42,453 bases of DNA from contig CAZYRX010000011.1 in the NCBI GenBank assembly GCA_964649895.1, positions 1 to 42,453 of the forward strand. Reading direction: 5' to 3'. The translations under genes were made by a program, and so were the position numbers. This DNA is from Halanaerobium sp964649895. GTDB lineage: Bacteria > Bacillota > Halanaerobiia > Halanaerobiales > Halanaerobiaceae. A model generated the notes under the pieces. The model saw nothing but the letters and a program-made list of their open reading frames with translations, did not search any database and had not been told where the DNA came from. This document shows, in pieces, positions 18,044-25,664 of this stretch (within the stretch, counting starts at the first letter, position 1; each line of letters starts with the position of its first letter).

Positions 18044-19329
18044 AGAAAATTGTGATTTTTACAGTTCTATTATGGATTACTTCTTTAATAATACTTGCAG
18101 TTCTGTTTTATCCTAATAATACTGTTGAAGAAGATTATAAAATCAATATTAATAGAATTCAAAATAGATTGGAAAACAACCCAAATGATATTCAGCAAAT
18201 TATTGGAGAGCTGACCAAGCAAGAACTTGGAAGTATCGATGATATTCAAATAATAGATAGGGAAAATTCGACCGGTCCAGAACTGCGGACATTTTTTAAT
18301 AATTATCAAAGCTCAGAAAACAAAGATATTTATCATCTGAGTGCTGATGGTAATTATCTAATAAAATACCAAATAGGATTAGGAGAAGAAAATGAATTTT
18401 TAGAAATAATAATAGCAGCAGTTTTTATTACATTTATATTTTTTATATTCTTAACAATATTAATTTATATTCATAAAAATATTTTAAAACCAGTAGAAGT
18501 GATGGCAGAAGTGCCTGAAAAGCTGGCAGCAGGCTATCTAGCAAGTTTGGACTTTTCATATAAAAACAAAAATATCAGTAGATTTATCTGGGGGTTGGAT
18601 ATGCTGAGAGAAAAACTTGAAGAAGAAAAAGTTCGAAATAAAGAGCTGGAAAAAGATAGGAAAACCCTGGTTGCTGGTCTGTCTCATGATATCAGAACTC
18701 CACTTTCATCAATAAAAAATTATGCAATAGCTTTAAAAGAAAATATTTATAAAACTCCTGAAGCGATAAATAGAGCACTTGATGTGATAATTAGTAAAAC
18801 AAATGTGATAGATAAACTTACAAAAGATTTATTAGAATCAGCAAACAAAGAAATTGCTGCTAGTAATATTGAGATTAATATTGAAGAAATATATCTTGAA
18901 AAAATCGAAGCAAGAATAGATCAAATAATTACTGAGAAAATAGAACTTTTTCATATAGATTATCAAAAAAATAGACCAGAAAAAAATATTCTTTTAAAAG
19001 TTGATTTAGATGCACTTTCTCAGGTGTTTGATAACATTATAGAAAATGCAGTTAAATATGGTGATTTAAAAACTATAAGAGTGGATTATCAGATTGAAGA
19101 TTATTATCAGCTGATCTCAATCGAAAATAGTGGAGGTTCTATTCCAAAGCAAGAAATAAAACATATTTTCAGCAGCTATTACAGGGGTTCGAATGTAAAA
19201 AAAGAAAAGGGGTTTGGTCTTGGCTTATATGTTTCAAAAAAAATTATGGAAGCTATGGAAGGTGATATTTACGCCGTGAATACAGATGATGGAGTTAAAG
19301 TAGTAGTGGTGATAAAGGCTGCCGGATAA
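18040..19329 (+). CDS. Sensor histidine kinase
   Basis: Membrane kinase that phosphorylates the response regulator encoded in overlap upstream. 429 residues: helix about 3-24, an extracytoplasmic sensor of about 100 residues, helix about 124-146, HAMP-like linker, dimerisation domain with His216 in LSHDIRTPLSS, and the ATPase domain with N-box DNIIENAVKYG and G-box FGLGLYVSKK. The roughly 100-residue outer sensor differs from the short loop of Bce-type intramembrane kinases, so it may sense a ligand itself and not only the transporter state. The signal is unknown. Confidence 0.93.
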   Translation: MKKIVIFTVLLWITSLIILAVLFYPNNTVEEDYKININRIQNRLENNPNDIQQIIGELTKQELGSIDDIQIIDRENSTGPELRTFFNNYQSSENKDIYHLSADGNYLIKYQIGLGEENEFLEIIIAAVFITFIFFIFLTILIYIHKNILKPVEVMAEVPEKLAAGYLASLDFSYKNKNISRFIWGLDMLREKLEEEKVRNKELEKDRKTLVAGLSHDIRTPLSSIKNYAIALKENIYKTPEAINRALDVIISKTNVIDKLTKDLLESANKEIAASNIEINIEEIYLEKIEARIDQIITEKIELFHIDYQKNRPEKNILLKVDLDALSQVFDNIIENAVKYGDLKTIRVDYQIEDYYQLISIENSGGSIPKQEIKHIFSSYYRGSNVKKEKGFGLGLYVSKKIMEAMEGDIYAVNTDDGVKVVVVIKAAG

Positions 19330-19401
19330 AGATAAATTATCTGAATGAAAAGTCCAAGTAAGATTGCAAAGTATCAAAAATACCAAATTAAAGAAGGATT
19401 G

Positions 19402-20673
19402 ATGGAATTGAATAAGCAAAAACTTTTTAATAAAAACTTTATAATAGTTGTTCTGGGACAGCTAATATCTATATTTGCAAATTCTATATTGAGATTTGCA
19501 TTACCTTTATATATACTTGATAAAACTGGTTCAACAGCAATTTTTGGCAGTATTTTGGCTGCTGCAGCAGTTCCACCAATATTATTCTCACCACTTGGTG
19601 GTATTCTAGCAGATCGCTATAATCGCAAAAATATAATGGTCACTCTTGACTTTTTTACAGCTTTTATAATAGCAGGTTTTTCTTATTTGCTAATTGATGG
19701 AGCAGTAATTTTAGTAATTACAGTTTTAATGATTATGTTTTCAATCATTCAATCTTTTTATCAGCCAGCAGTTCAGGCAAGTATTCCAGTAATAGCAGCA
19801 GCAGAAAATTTAGAACAAGCAAATGGTATTGTCAGTCTTGTAAATGCAGTTTCAAATCTATTTGGCCCTGTTGCAGCAGGAATATTATACGGTATATTTG
19901 GTATTAAGCAGATTATGTTAGTTTCTTTTATTTGTTTTAGTGCAGCTGCAGTTATGGAAATGTTTATTGTTATGAAATTTAAAAATGAGATAAAAAATAA
20001 AAATGTAATAGACATTATAAAATCAGATATCAAAGTAAGTTTAGATTATATAAGAAAAGATAAACCAATTATGTTAAAGACAATGCTTATTATTTCCGGC
20101 ATAAATTTATTTTTAACTTCAATGATTATAGTTGGACTGCCAGCAATGATTAAAATTAACTTAGGATTAAGCAGTCAGCTTTATGGTCTTGCAGAGGGAG
20201 CTATGGCAGCTGGAATGATTGCAGGAGGTATTTTTATAAGTGCATCAGGCAAAAAAATTGCAGCTGAGGATTCATATAAAATGTTGAGCTATGCATCACT
20301 GGGTTTGGTTCCAATTGCTGCAGCATTTACACTAAGTTTGTCTGTAATGACAGTATATTATATAATTTTACTCAGCTGTTTTGAGATGATGTTTGTGATT
20401 ACTATTTTTAGTATTGTGATGATGTCTTTTGTACAGAGAGAAACTCCAGATCACTTAATAGGTAAAGTGATTTCATATATACTTGTGCTGACACAGTGCA
20501 CACTACCTTTTGGTCAGGCTCTATATGGATTTATTTTTGAAAAATTGGCTTCATCTATAAACATTATAGTATTAGTTACAGCTATCTGCAGCTTTTTAGT
20601 GGCTGTTTATTCTAAAAATACATTCAGAAGAATTTCGGAAACAAATAACAGAACTGTTTATGCTGAAATTTAA
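19402..20673 (+). CDS. MFS transporter (MefA-like drug efflux family)
   Basis: Proton-driven exporter with about twelve membrane helices and 423 residues. The N-terminal half resembles macrolide-efflux type MFS proteins: LPLYILDKTGSTAIFGSI, then the motif-A loop GGILADRYNRKNIM between helices 2 and 3. It is 72 nt after the kinase stop in the same direction and probably part of the same operon, which would couple an ABC pump and an MFS pump to one sensor. I choose ATG 19402, next to an AAGAAGGA site, though that site is close; ATG 19345 lacks a ribosome site, and TTG 19408 has better spacing. Confidence 0.85.
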   Translation: MELNKQKLFNKNFIIVVLGQLISIFANSILRFALPLYILDKTGSTAIFGSILAAAAVPPILFSPLGGILADRYNRKNIMVTLDFFTAFIIAGFSYLLIDGAVILVITVLMIMFSIIQSFYQPAVQASIPVIAAAENLEQANGIVSLVNAVSNLFGPVAAGILYGIFGIKQIMLVSFICFSAAAVMEMFIVMKFKNEIKNKNVIDIIKSDIKVSLDYIRKDKPIMLKTMLIISGINLFLTSMIIVGLPAMIKINLGLSSQLYGLAEGAMAAGMIAGGIFISASGKKIAAEDSYKMLSYASLGLVPIAAAFTLSLSVMTVYYIILLSCFEMMFVITIFSIVMMSFVQRETPDHLIGKVISYILVLTQCTLPFGQALYGFIFEKLASSINIIVLVTAICSFLVAVYSKNTFRRISETNNRTVYAEI

Positions 20674-20733
20674 TTTAAAAGGATTTTTTCATTATTGAAT
20701 TCAGCCGAAAAACCTTCACAGATGTTAAATTAA

Positions 20734-21057
20734 CTATACTAAAATTTTTTCAACCCGATTCCTGCCATTTGCTTTGGCCTGATATAGTGCCCGGTCTGAG
20801 CGGCTGATAAGGGTCTTTGAATTATCAAGAGTACCGAGATTGCTCAACCCAAAACTTGCTGTAATCTTTCTATCTATATTATCAAATGCTAATGAAGCAA
20901 TCTCATTTCTGAGTCTTTCGGCAAGCATTTTTGCATTTTCAAGGCTGCAGTCGATCAGAAGAATGGCAAATTCTTCTCCTCCGATTCTTGCAGCCATATC
21001 TTCTTCTCGTGTGAACTTTTTAAATACATCAGCTAAATGCTTGCTAATCTTTGCAAA
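20734..21057 (-). pseudogene. Decayed diguanylate cyclase: C-terminal GGDEF remnant
   Basis: The reverse strand encodes the C-terminal two thirds of a GGDEF domain: ISKHLADVFKKF, the RxxD site REED, MAARIGGEEFAIL, then the SFGLS and SDRALYQAKANGRNRV end motifs. The frame is open from a stop at 21088-21090 but has no usable start there, and homology fades before 21057. The first part of the domain (DxLTGLxNR and metal-binding DxDxFK) and any sensor are gone. A protein started at the internal ATG (20997) could not bind metal and GTP properly. I read it as the tail of a deleted gene between the efflux operon and the hydrolase gene. Confidence 0.8.
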
Positions 21058-21168
21058 AATAATGTAAACTAAATTAAGACAAAAGAATTACAATATTAGC
21101 TCATAATCAATTCAAATTGTGCAGCTGTAGGGATGTGATTAATAATCAAAGTTAACGATAAAATCAAG

Positions 21169-21927
21169 GTGACTCTTCTTGCCAATACAGGTATTATTAT
21201 TGAGAGAGACGAAGTTAAACTTTTAATAGATGGTCTACATAAAAATATTTCTACTACTTTTTCCGGAATTTCTGCTGAGATTTTTGCTGATTTATGTGAA
21301 GCCAAAAAAAATATATACAAAAATATAAATTATTTGATTTTTACACATCTACATGAAGACCATTTTTCTGCTGAATATACAGAAAAATATCTTAAGAGCA
21401 ATAAGATTGATGGATTTTTTGCTCCAGAGCTTTTAAAAGACAAATACAGTTCTTTAAATAAAGTAATTGAGGAAAACTCAGCTGAAAAATATTTTTTTAA
21501 TCTTTCTCTGGGAGAACAGCGAAAAATAAAACTAACAACTGATTTATCTCTCCAGATTTTTAGTGCAGTTCATGCCGGAGAACAGTATAAAGATGTTGAA
21601 AATTACTGTTATTTGATAAATTTTTCAGGTAGAAAGTTATTTATAATATCTGACAGTGATTATGATAGCAAATATTTTTCTAAAATGCTTGAAAATGAAG
21701 ATATTGAAGCTGTATTTATTAATCCCTTATTTTTAAATAATAAAAGGGGTCGGGAAGTCATAACAAAATCTATTAAACCAAAGAAGTTAATCGTTTATCA
21801 TATACCTTTTGCAGATGATGATAAATATAGGATGAGGAAAATGGTCAGCAGAGATGCAGAAAAATATGGGGATCAGCTGCCTGAGATAAATCTACTCTGG
21901 AACGAGCTGCAGAGCCTGACACTTTAA
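21169..21927 (+). CDS. Metallo-beta-lactamase-fold hydrolase (UlaG/YtnP-like, function unknown)
   Basis: Predicted metal-dependent hydrolase of the MBL fold. The core metal motif HLHEDH (HxHxDH) is in LIFTHLHEDHFS at about 57-68; further candidate ligands are the histidine in AVHAGEQY and the aspartates in ISDSDYDS. 252 residues from the assigned GTG at 21169. That start cuts into the first beta strand and has no ribosome site. The frame stays open upstream to a stop at 21136, and an AGGGATGTG ribosome-like sequence at 21129-21137 would suit a non-standard start (ATA, ATC) around 21142-21145. The true start is therefore uncertain. It shares no operon with its neighbours and the substrate cannot be predicted. 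Confidence 0.7.
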   Translation: MTLLANTGIIIERDEVKLLIDGLHKNISTTFSGISAEIFADLCEAKKNIYKNINYLIFTHLHEDHFSAEYTEKYLKSNKIDGFFAPELLKDKYSSLNKVIEENSAEKYFFNLSLGEQRKIKLTTDLSLQIFSAVHAGEQYKDVENYCYLINFSGRKLFIISDSDYDSKYFSKMLENEDIEAVFINPLFLNNKRGREVITKSIKPKKLIVYHIPFADDDKYRMRKMVSRDAEKYGDQLPEINLLWNELQSLTL

Positions 21928-22020
21928 AATTCATAGGCAATCTTATCACCCAAATAAAATATTTGATTGGATTTTTCTTAACTGTTCTGGATAATAAAAG
22001 AAAACGATAAAAAAGTTAAA

Positions 22021-22040
22021 GGCCGGCTGAAATGCCGGCC
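22021..22040 (-). terminator. Intrinsic terminator of the alcohol dehydrogenase gene
   Basis: A perfect 7-bp GC stem, GGCCGGC/GCCGGCC with a 6-nt loop. Read on the reverse strand it is followed by TTTAACTTTTTT, a good U tract. It could also stop forward transcription from the hydrolase gene, though the forward tract is poorer. Confidence 0.85.
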
Positions 22041-22125
22041 TGTTAATTCTTTGCACAAAGAAATTTTGCTTTATTTTTAAGAAATTATTTTTTTAAAATT
22101 AAGATTAAATGCCTAAAATCATATT

Positions 22126-23409
22126 TTAATAAGCATCTTCAAATATTTTTTTGATCTGTTCCTGGGTTCCTTTTCTCGGATTAGTGAAAGCATTTCCGTC
22201 TTCTAATGCTAATCTTGCCATTTCAGCAAAATCATCTTTTTTAACATCATATTCAGATTCGCTCAATGAAGTCGGGATACCTATATCTTTGGCTAATTGT
22301 TTTATTTCATCAAGTGAAGCTTCTGCTGCTTCTCGAATAGACATTTTTCTGGTATTTACACCAAAAAGTTCTGCAATCTTTGCAAATCTTTTAAGTTTAT
22401 CAACCTCATCTTTGATAGCTTCTATCGATTCTTCAGTTTCTATAGTTTTATAAAAATCATCATTTACACCACTTAATTCTGCTATTTCTGCAAAGCGCTC
22501 TACATCTGCACCCAGATTGAATTTTTCTACATATGGTAACAGAATTGCGTTTGCTATACCGTGCGGCATGTCATAAAATCCGCCCAGCTGATGTGCCATA
22601 GCGTGAACATAACCCAATCCTCCATTGTTGAAGGCAAAACCTGAGAGTACAGAAGCATTGGCCATATTTTCTCTTGCCTTAATATTCTTGCCATTTTTTA
22701 CAGCTGTTCTGAGATTTTCAGCAATAAGTTTGATAGATTCTATAGCAGCAGCATCTGTTAATGAATTTGCAGCTGTAGAAACATAAGCTTCTACTGCATG
22801 AGTAAGTGCATCCATACCGGTAGCAGCAGTCAATCCCGGAGGTTTTCCAATCATAAGCTCTGGATCGTTTATAGATACATCTGGAGTGTTTCTCCAGCTT
22901 ACTATAACAAACTTTACATTAGGCGTTTGTGATGTATCGGTGATAACGGTATGTCTTGTAACCTCACTCGCAGTACCAGCAGTTGTATTAACACAGACCA
23001 GAGGAGGGGTTTCGTTTTCCAGTTTTTCTATACCTGCATAGTCTTTATAGAGGTCACCATCATGAGATGCAGCAATTCCAATTCCTTTACCACAGTCATG
23101 AGCACTACCTCCTCCAACTGTTAAAATCATATCACAATTTTCTCTATCATAAATTTTTAATCCGTCATATACATTGCTGTCTTTAGGATTGGGTTCAACT
23201 CCATCATAAAAAGCATATTTGATGTTTTCTTGTGCTAAGTATTTAATGACCTGATCTACAGGGCCACCTTTCATATTTTTCAAAAAACTATCTGTTACTA
23301 TTAGCACTTTTTTTGCACCAAGAATACTGCATCTTTCTCCAACTACTTCAATACATCCTGGTCCCATAAAATTAACAGTTGGCAGCATATAATCATAATA
23401 GCCTGACAT
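22126..23409 (-). CDS. Iron-containing alcohol dehydrogenase (type III)
   Basis: NAD(P)-dependent reductase of aldehydes to alcohols (or the reverse) in fermentation. Family features: the nucleotide-binding TVGGGSAHDCGKG near 97-109, VNTTAGTASEVTRH, and iron ligands in GMDALTHAVEAYVS and GGLGYVHAMAHQLGG with DMPHG following. At 427 residues it is about 40 longer than usual. The extra length is a 36-residue tandem duplication: RFAEIAELSGVN (22462-22497) is repeated as RFAKIAELFGVN (22354-22389), exactly 108 bp apart. The frame is intact through it. Start ATG 23409 follows AAGGGGG on the reverse strand. Confidence 0.93.
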   Translation of the reverse strand: MSGYYDYMLPTVNFMGPGCIEVVGERCSILGAKKVLIVTDSFLKNMKGGPVDQVIKYLAQENIKYAFYDGVEPNPKDSNVYDGLKIYDRENCDMILTVGGGSAHDCGKGIGIAASHDGDLYKDYAGIEKLENETPPLVCVNTTAGTASEVTRHTVITDTSQTPNVKFVIVSWRNTPDVSINDPELMIGKPPGLTAATGMDALTHAVEAYVSTAANSLTDAAAIESIKLIAENLRTAVKNGKNIKARENMANASVLSGFAFNNGGLGYVHAMAHQLGGFYDMPHGIANAILLPYVEKFNLGADVERFAEIAELSGVNDDFYKTIETEESIEAIKDEVDKLKRFAKIAELFGVNTRKMSIREAAEASLDEIKQLAKDIGIPTSLSESEYDVKKDDFAEMARLALEDGNAFTNPRKGTQEQIKKIFEDAY

Positions 23410-23516
23410 AATGATCCCCCTTCTGAGTTAAATAACTAATATATTTTGAAAAAAGACAAGAAAAAATAAAAATTTAGAAAAATGTCAAAATATTTCGAAC
23501 GTTAATTTATAAAGAT

Positions 23517-23545
23517 ATTGTATTTAATATATACTTAAATGTCAA
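23517..23545 (-). promoter_or_regulatory. Promoter of the alcohol dehydrogenase gene
   Basis: On the reverse strand a perfect TTGACA (23540-23545) is followed by a 17-bp spacer and TACAAT (23517-23522). The leader would be about 100 nt and contains a 9-bp inverted repeat, ATATTTTGA (23441-23449) with TCAAAATAT (23485-23493), a possible regulatory site. Confidence 0.8.
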
Positions 23546-23614
23546 TACAATAGAGCCTATACCACATAAATCTTATATAATTTTACAAAAAATTATAAAT
23601 TATTTAAAAATAAT

Positions 23615-23643
23615 TTGCCAAACTGCTGAAAGTAAAATATAAT
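23615..23643 (+). promoter_or_regulatory. Promoter of the Rrf2 regulator gene
   Basis: TTGCCA (23615-23620), 17-bp spacer, perfect TATAAT (23638-23643). It points away from the alcohol dehydrogenase promoter in the same 297-bp intergenic region. Confidence 0.8.
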
Positions 23644-23654
23644 TAACTTAATAA

Positions 23655-23669
23655 GGATATAAATTATCC
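23655..23669 (+). promoter_or_regulatory. Candidate Rrf2 autoregulatory operator
   Basis: GGATA-TAAAT-TATCC, a perfect 5-bp inverted repeat, begins about 5 nt after the predicted transcription start of the Rrf2 gene. Its position would allow repression of its own gene. Assignment to this protein is inference. Confidence 0.45.
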
Positions 23670-23706
23670 GAGTTAAAATCTAATAATAATATAAAGGACT
23701 TGAATT

Positions 23707-24083
23707 ATGAATACATCCAAGAAGACAGATTATGCATTACATGCTCTTATTATCATGGCAAGGAATAATAATTTTGAATATTCTGCATCAGAATTGGCAG
23801 AAATAGAGAATGTATCTGCATCTTATCTGGCTAAAGTTATGCAGAAATTATCAAAGTACAAGATTGTAAGTTCGAGTGAAGGAAAAACGGGTGGTTATAA
23901 ACTTAATAGAAAAGCAGAAGATATTAGCGTTGCTGAAATAGTAGAAATACTCGAAGAAAAAGACAATGTTTTTGACTGTGTCGATGAAGTGCATGGATGT
24001 ACTATTCGAGATAGATGTAAGATTCATGCTGTTTTTAAAGAAGCTTATCAAGAAATGCTGAAAAAATTGAGTAAGACAAGTAT
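23707..24083 (+). CDS. Rrf2-family transcriptional regulator (IscR/NsrR-like), 3' end in gap
   Basis: Winged-helix regulator that probably carries an Fe-S cluster and senses redox, nitric oxide or iron-sulfur status. It begins MNTSKKTDYALHALIIMA, has the recognition helix region VSASYLAKVMQKL, the wing GKTGGYKLNRKAEDISVAEIV, and three cysteines C91, C98 and C104 (C-x6-C-x5-C), close to the C92/C98/C104 set of IscR. About 125 residues are visible, then the gene enters the scaffold gap; the family is usually 135-165 long, so only the tail is missing. The few codons after the gap cannot be assigned to it. Confidence 0.88.
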
Positions 24084-24183
24084 NNNNNNNNNNNNNNNNN
24101 NNNNNNNNNNNNNNNNNNNNNNNNNNNNNNNNNNNNNNNNNNNNNNNNNNNNNNNNNNNNNNNNNNNNNNNNNNNNNNNNNNN
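24084..24183. other. Assembly gap (100 N)
   Basis: Exactly 100 unknown bases, a standard scaffold placeholder. It removes the end of the Rrf2 gene and makes its adjacency to the glutaredoxin-reductase fusion likely but unproven. Confidence 0.98.
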
Positions 24184-24216
24184 CAAAAAATAATTTAAAA
24201 GAAAGGAATTGATTAG

Positions 24217-25401
24217 ATGAGCAGCAAAATTGAAATTTATACTAAAGAATGGTGTCCGTACTGTAGGAGAGCAAAAGCGATGCTGAGAAGTCTTGACCTT
24301 GAATATACAGATTATGATATTACAAATAATGAAAAATTATATAAAGAAATGGTGGAGAGAAGCAGCAAGAAGACGATTCCTCAGATATTTATTGATGATG
24401 AAAACATTGGCGGTTATGATGCCTTAATTGAAAAAATAAGTTCTGGACAATTGGATCACTTAATTGATTTTGAGATTCCTGAGTGTGAAGGTAATGTCTG
24501 GGATTTAACTGTAATTGGAGCCGGTCCAGCTGGAATGACAGCAGCAATTTATGCAGTAAGGAAAGGTTTAAAAGTCCTTTTAGTCTCAAGAGATATAGGT
24601 GGACAGGTTCTGGAGACAGATATTATAGATAATTATCCACCGGAATATAATGCAAGCGGTCCAGATCTGATGCAGGATTTTTTAAATCACCTGAGAAATT
24701 ATAATATTGATACTCTCTTTGGAGAAGAAGTTGTAGAAATTAAACATAAAGAAGACGGCCACCAGATACTGGTTAAGAGCGGTAAAAAAATAAACACTGG
24801 TGCTGTTATAATATCTGCTGGTACAAAGAAGCGCCATCTTGGAGTAAGTGGAGAAAGTCAACTCAAAGATAAAGGGGTCAGTTATTGTGCTACCTGTGAT
24901 GGTTTCATTTATGAAGGAAAACCTGTTGCTGTTGTTGGTGGAGGCAACTCAGGACTAGAAGCAGCCCTTGATATGGCAAAAATAGCCGAAAAGGTTTATC
25001 TTCTTGTAAGAAGTGAAAGATTATCTGGTGATCAAACACTTCAAGACAAAGTTATGAATTCTGAAAAAATAGAAATATGCTGGTCTTATCAGGCTGTAAA
25101 GATAAATGGTGATGATAAGGTAGAATCGGTTATAATTAAAAACTTAAATACAGGAAAACAGCGAAATCTGGATGTAGAAGCAATATTTATAGAAATAGGT
25201 CTGCTTCCAAATAGTGGTTTTATCTGTGAGGATCTTGAGATAAATGACTATAATGAAGTAGTTATAGATGCAGACAATAAAACAAGTGTTGAGGGTATTT
25301 ATGCTGCTGGTGATATAACTGACATTAAGGATAAGCAGATTATTGTTGCTGCAGCAGAAGGAGCAAAAGCAGCGCTTAGAGCAAATGAATATCTGAGTTA
25401 A
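24217..25401 (+). CDS. Glutaredoxin-thioredoxin reductase fusion (AhpF/TrxB-like flavoprotein)
   Basis: Thiol-disulfide redox enzyme that combines a flavin reductase with its own electron acceptor. Residues 1-80 are a glutaredoxin with active site CPYC (C13, C16), TIPQIFIDDENIGGYD and GQLD end. Residues about 93-394 are a thioredoxin reductase: FAD motif GAGPAGMTAA, GGQVLETDIIDNYP, redox centre CATC (C224, C227), nucleotide motif GGGNSGLEAA and FAD-binding GIYAAGDIT. The HRRxxxR motif used for NADPH is absent (LVRSERLSGDQ), and the SGDQTLQDK stretch resembles AhpF, so NADH or another donor is likely. Start ATG 24217 follows GAAAGGAA. Role in peroxide or thiol homeostasis is inferred. Confidence 0.9.
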   Translation: MSSKIEIYTKEWCPYCRRAKAMLRSLDLEYTDYDITNNEKLYKEMVERSSKKTIPQIFIDDENIGGYDALIEKISSGQLDHLIDFEIPECEGNVWDLTVIGAGPAGMTAAIYAVRKGLKVLLVSRDIGGQVLETDIIDNYPPEYNASGPDLMQDFLNHLRNYNIDTLFGEEVVEIKHKEDGHQILVKSGKKINTGAVIISAGTKKRHLGVSGESQLKDKGVSYCATCDGFIYEGKPVAVVGGGNSGLEAALDMAKIAEKVYLLVRSERLSGDQTLQDKVMNSEKIEICWSYQAVKINGDDKVESVIIKNLNTGKQRNLDVEAIFIEIGLLPNSGFICEDLEINDYNEVVIDADNKTSVEGIYAAGDITDIKDKQIIVAAAEGAKAALRANEYLS

Positions 25402-25470
25402 TAATAAATTTCAAGACCTCCAAAAAATTACCTTGATTAATTTTGAAATAAATATAGATAGGTATTATAC

Positions 25471-25503
25471 TTTCCTACATACCCTTACAGGGTATGTAGG
25501 AAA
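25471..25503 (+). terminator. Hairpin after the glutaredoxin-reductase gene
   Basis: A perfect 15-bp stem, TTTCCTACATACCCT with AGGGTATGTAGGAAA, closes a 3-nt loop 69 nt after the stop codon. The downstream tract (CCTTTCATTT) is only moderately T-rich, so it is a terminator or a 3'-end stabiliser. Confidence 0.7.
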
Positions 25504-25515
25504 CCTTTCATTTAT

Positions 25516-25530
25516 TAGTAATAATTATCA
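25516..25530 (+). promoter_or_regulatory. Upstream Fur-like box
   Basis: This 15-mer matches the Fur 7-1-7 consensus TGATAATnATTATCA at 12 of 14 defined positions, with an intact right half ATTATCA. It lies about 50 bp upstream of the -35 element of the iron-transport promoter, where a second Fur dimer could bind. Confidence 0.6.
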
Positions 25531-25580
25531 TTAAGCTTGATATGGCAGTAATCTTAAAAGTAATTTTTTTAAAATTAATC

Positions 25581-25609
25581 TTGACAAAACTGATAGGTTT
25601 AGTTATAAT
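25581..25609 (+). promoter_or_regulatory. Promoter of the iron-transport operon
   Basis: Perfect TTGACA (25581-25586) and perfect TATAAT (25604-25609) with the optimal 17-bp spacer, a consensus sigma-A promoter. Such a strong promoter next to Fur-like boxes fits an operon that is tightly repressed when iron is sufficient. Confidence 0.9.
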
Positions 25610-25625
25610 TTAATTCACATGATAC

Positions 25626-25640
25626 TGATAATCATTTTCA
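25626..25640 (+). promoter_or_regulatory. Fur box at the iron-operon transcription start
   Basis: Matches the 7-1-7 consensus TGATAATnATTATCA at 13 of 14 positions; extended to 25621-25639 it matches the classical 19-bp Fur box at 17 of 19. It lies about 10-25 nt downstream of the predicted start site, a repressing position. Confidence 0.85.
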
Positions 25641-25664
25641 AAAAATTAATTTTGGAGGTCTAAA

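Noticed and set aside
24184..24198. Codons after the second gap as the natural end of the Rrf2 protein.
   Set aside because: The frame across 100 N is arbitrary, so the residues after the gap cannot be assigned to the gene.
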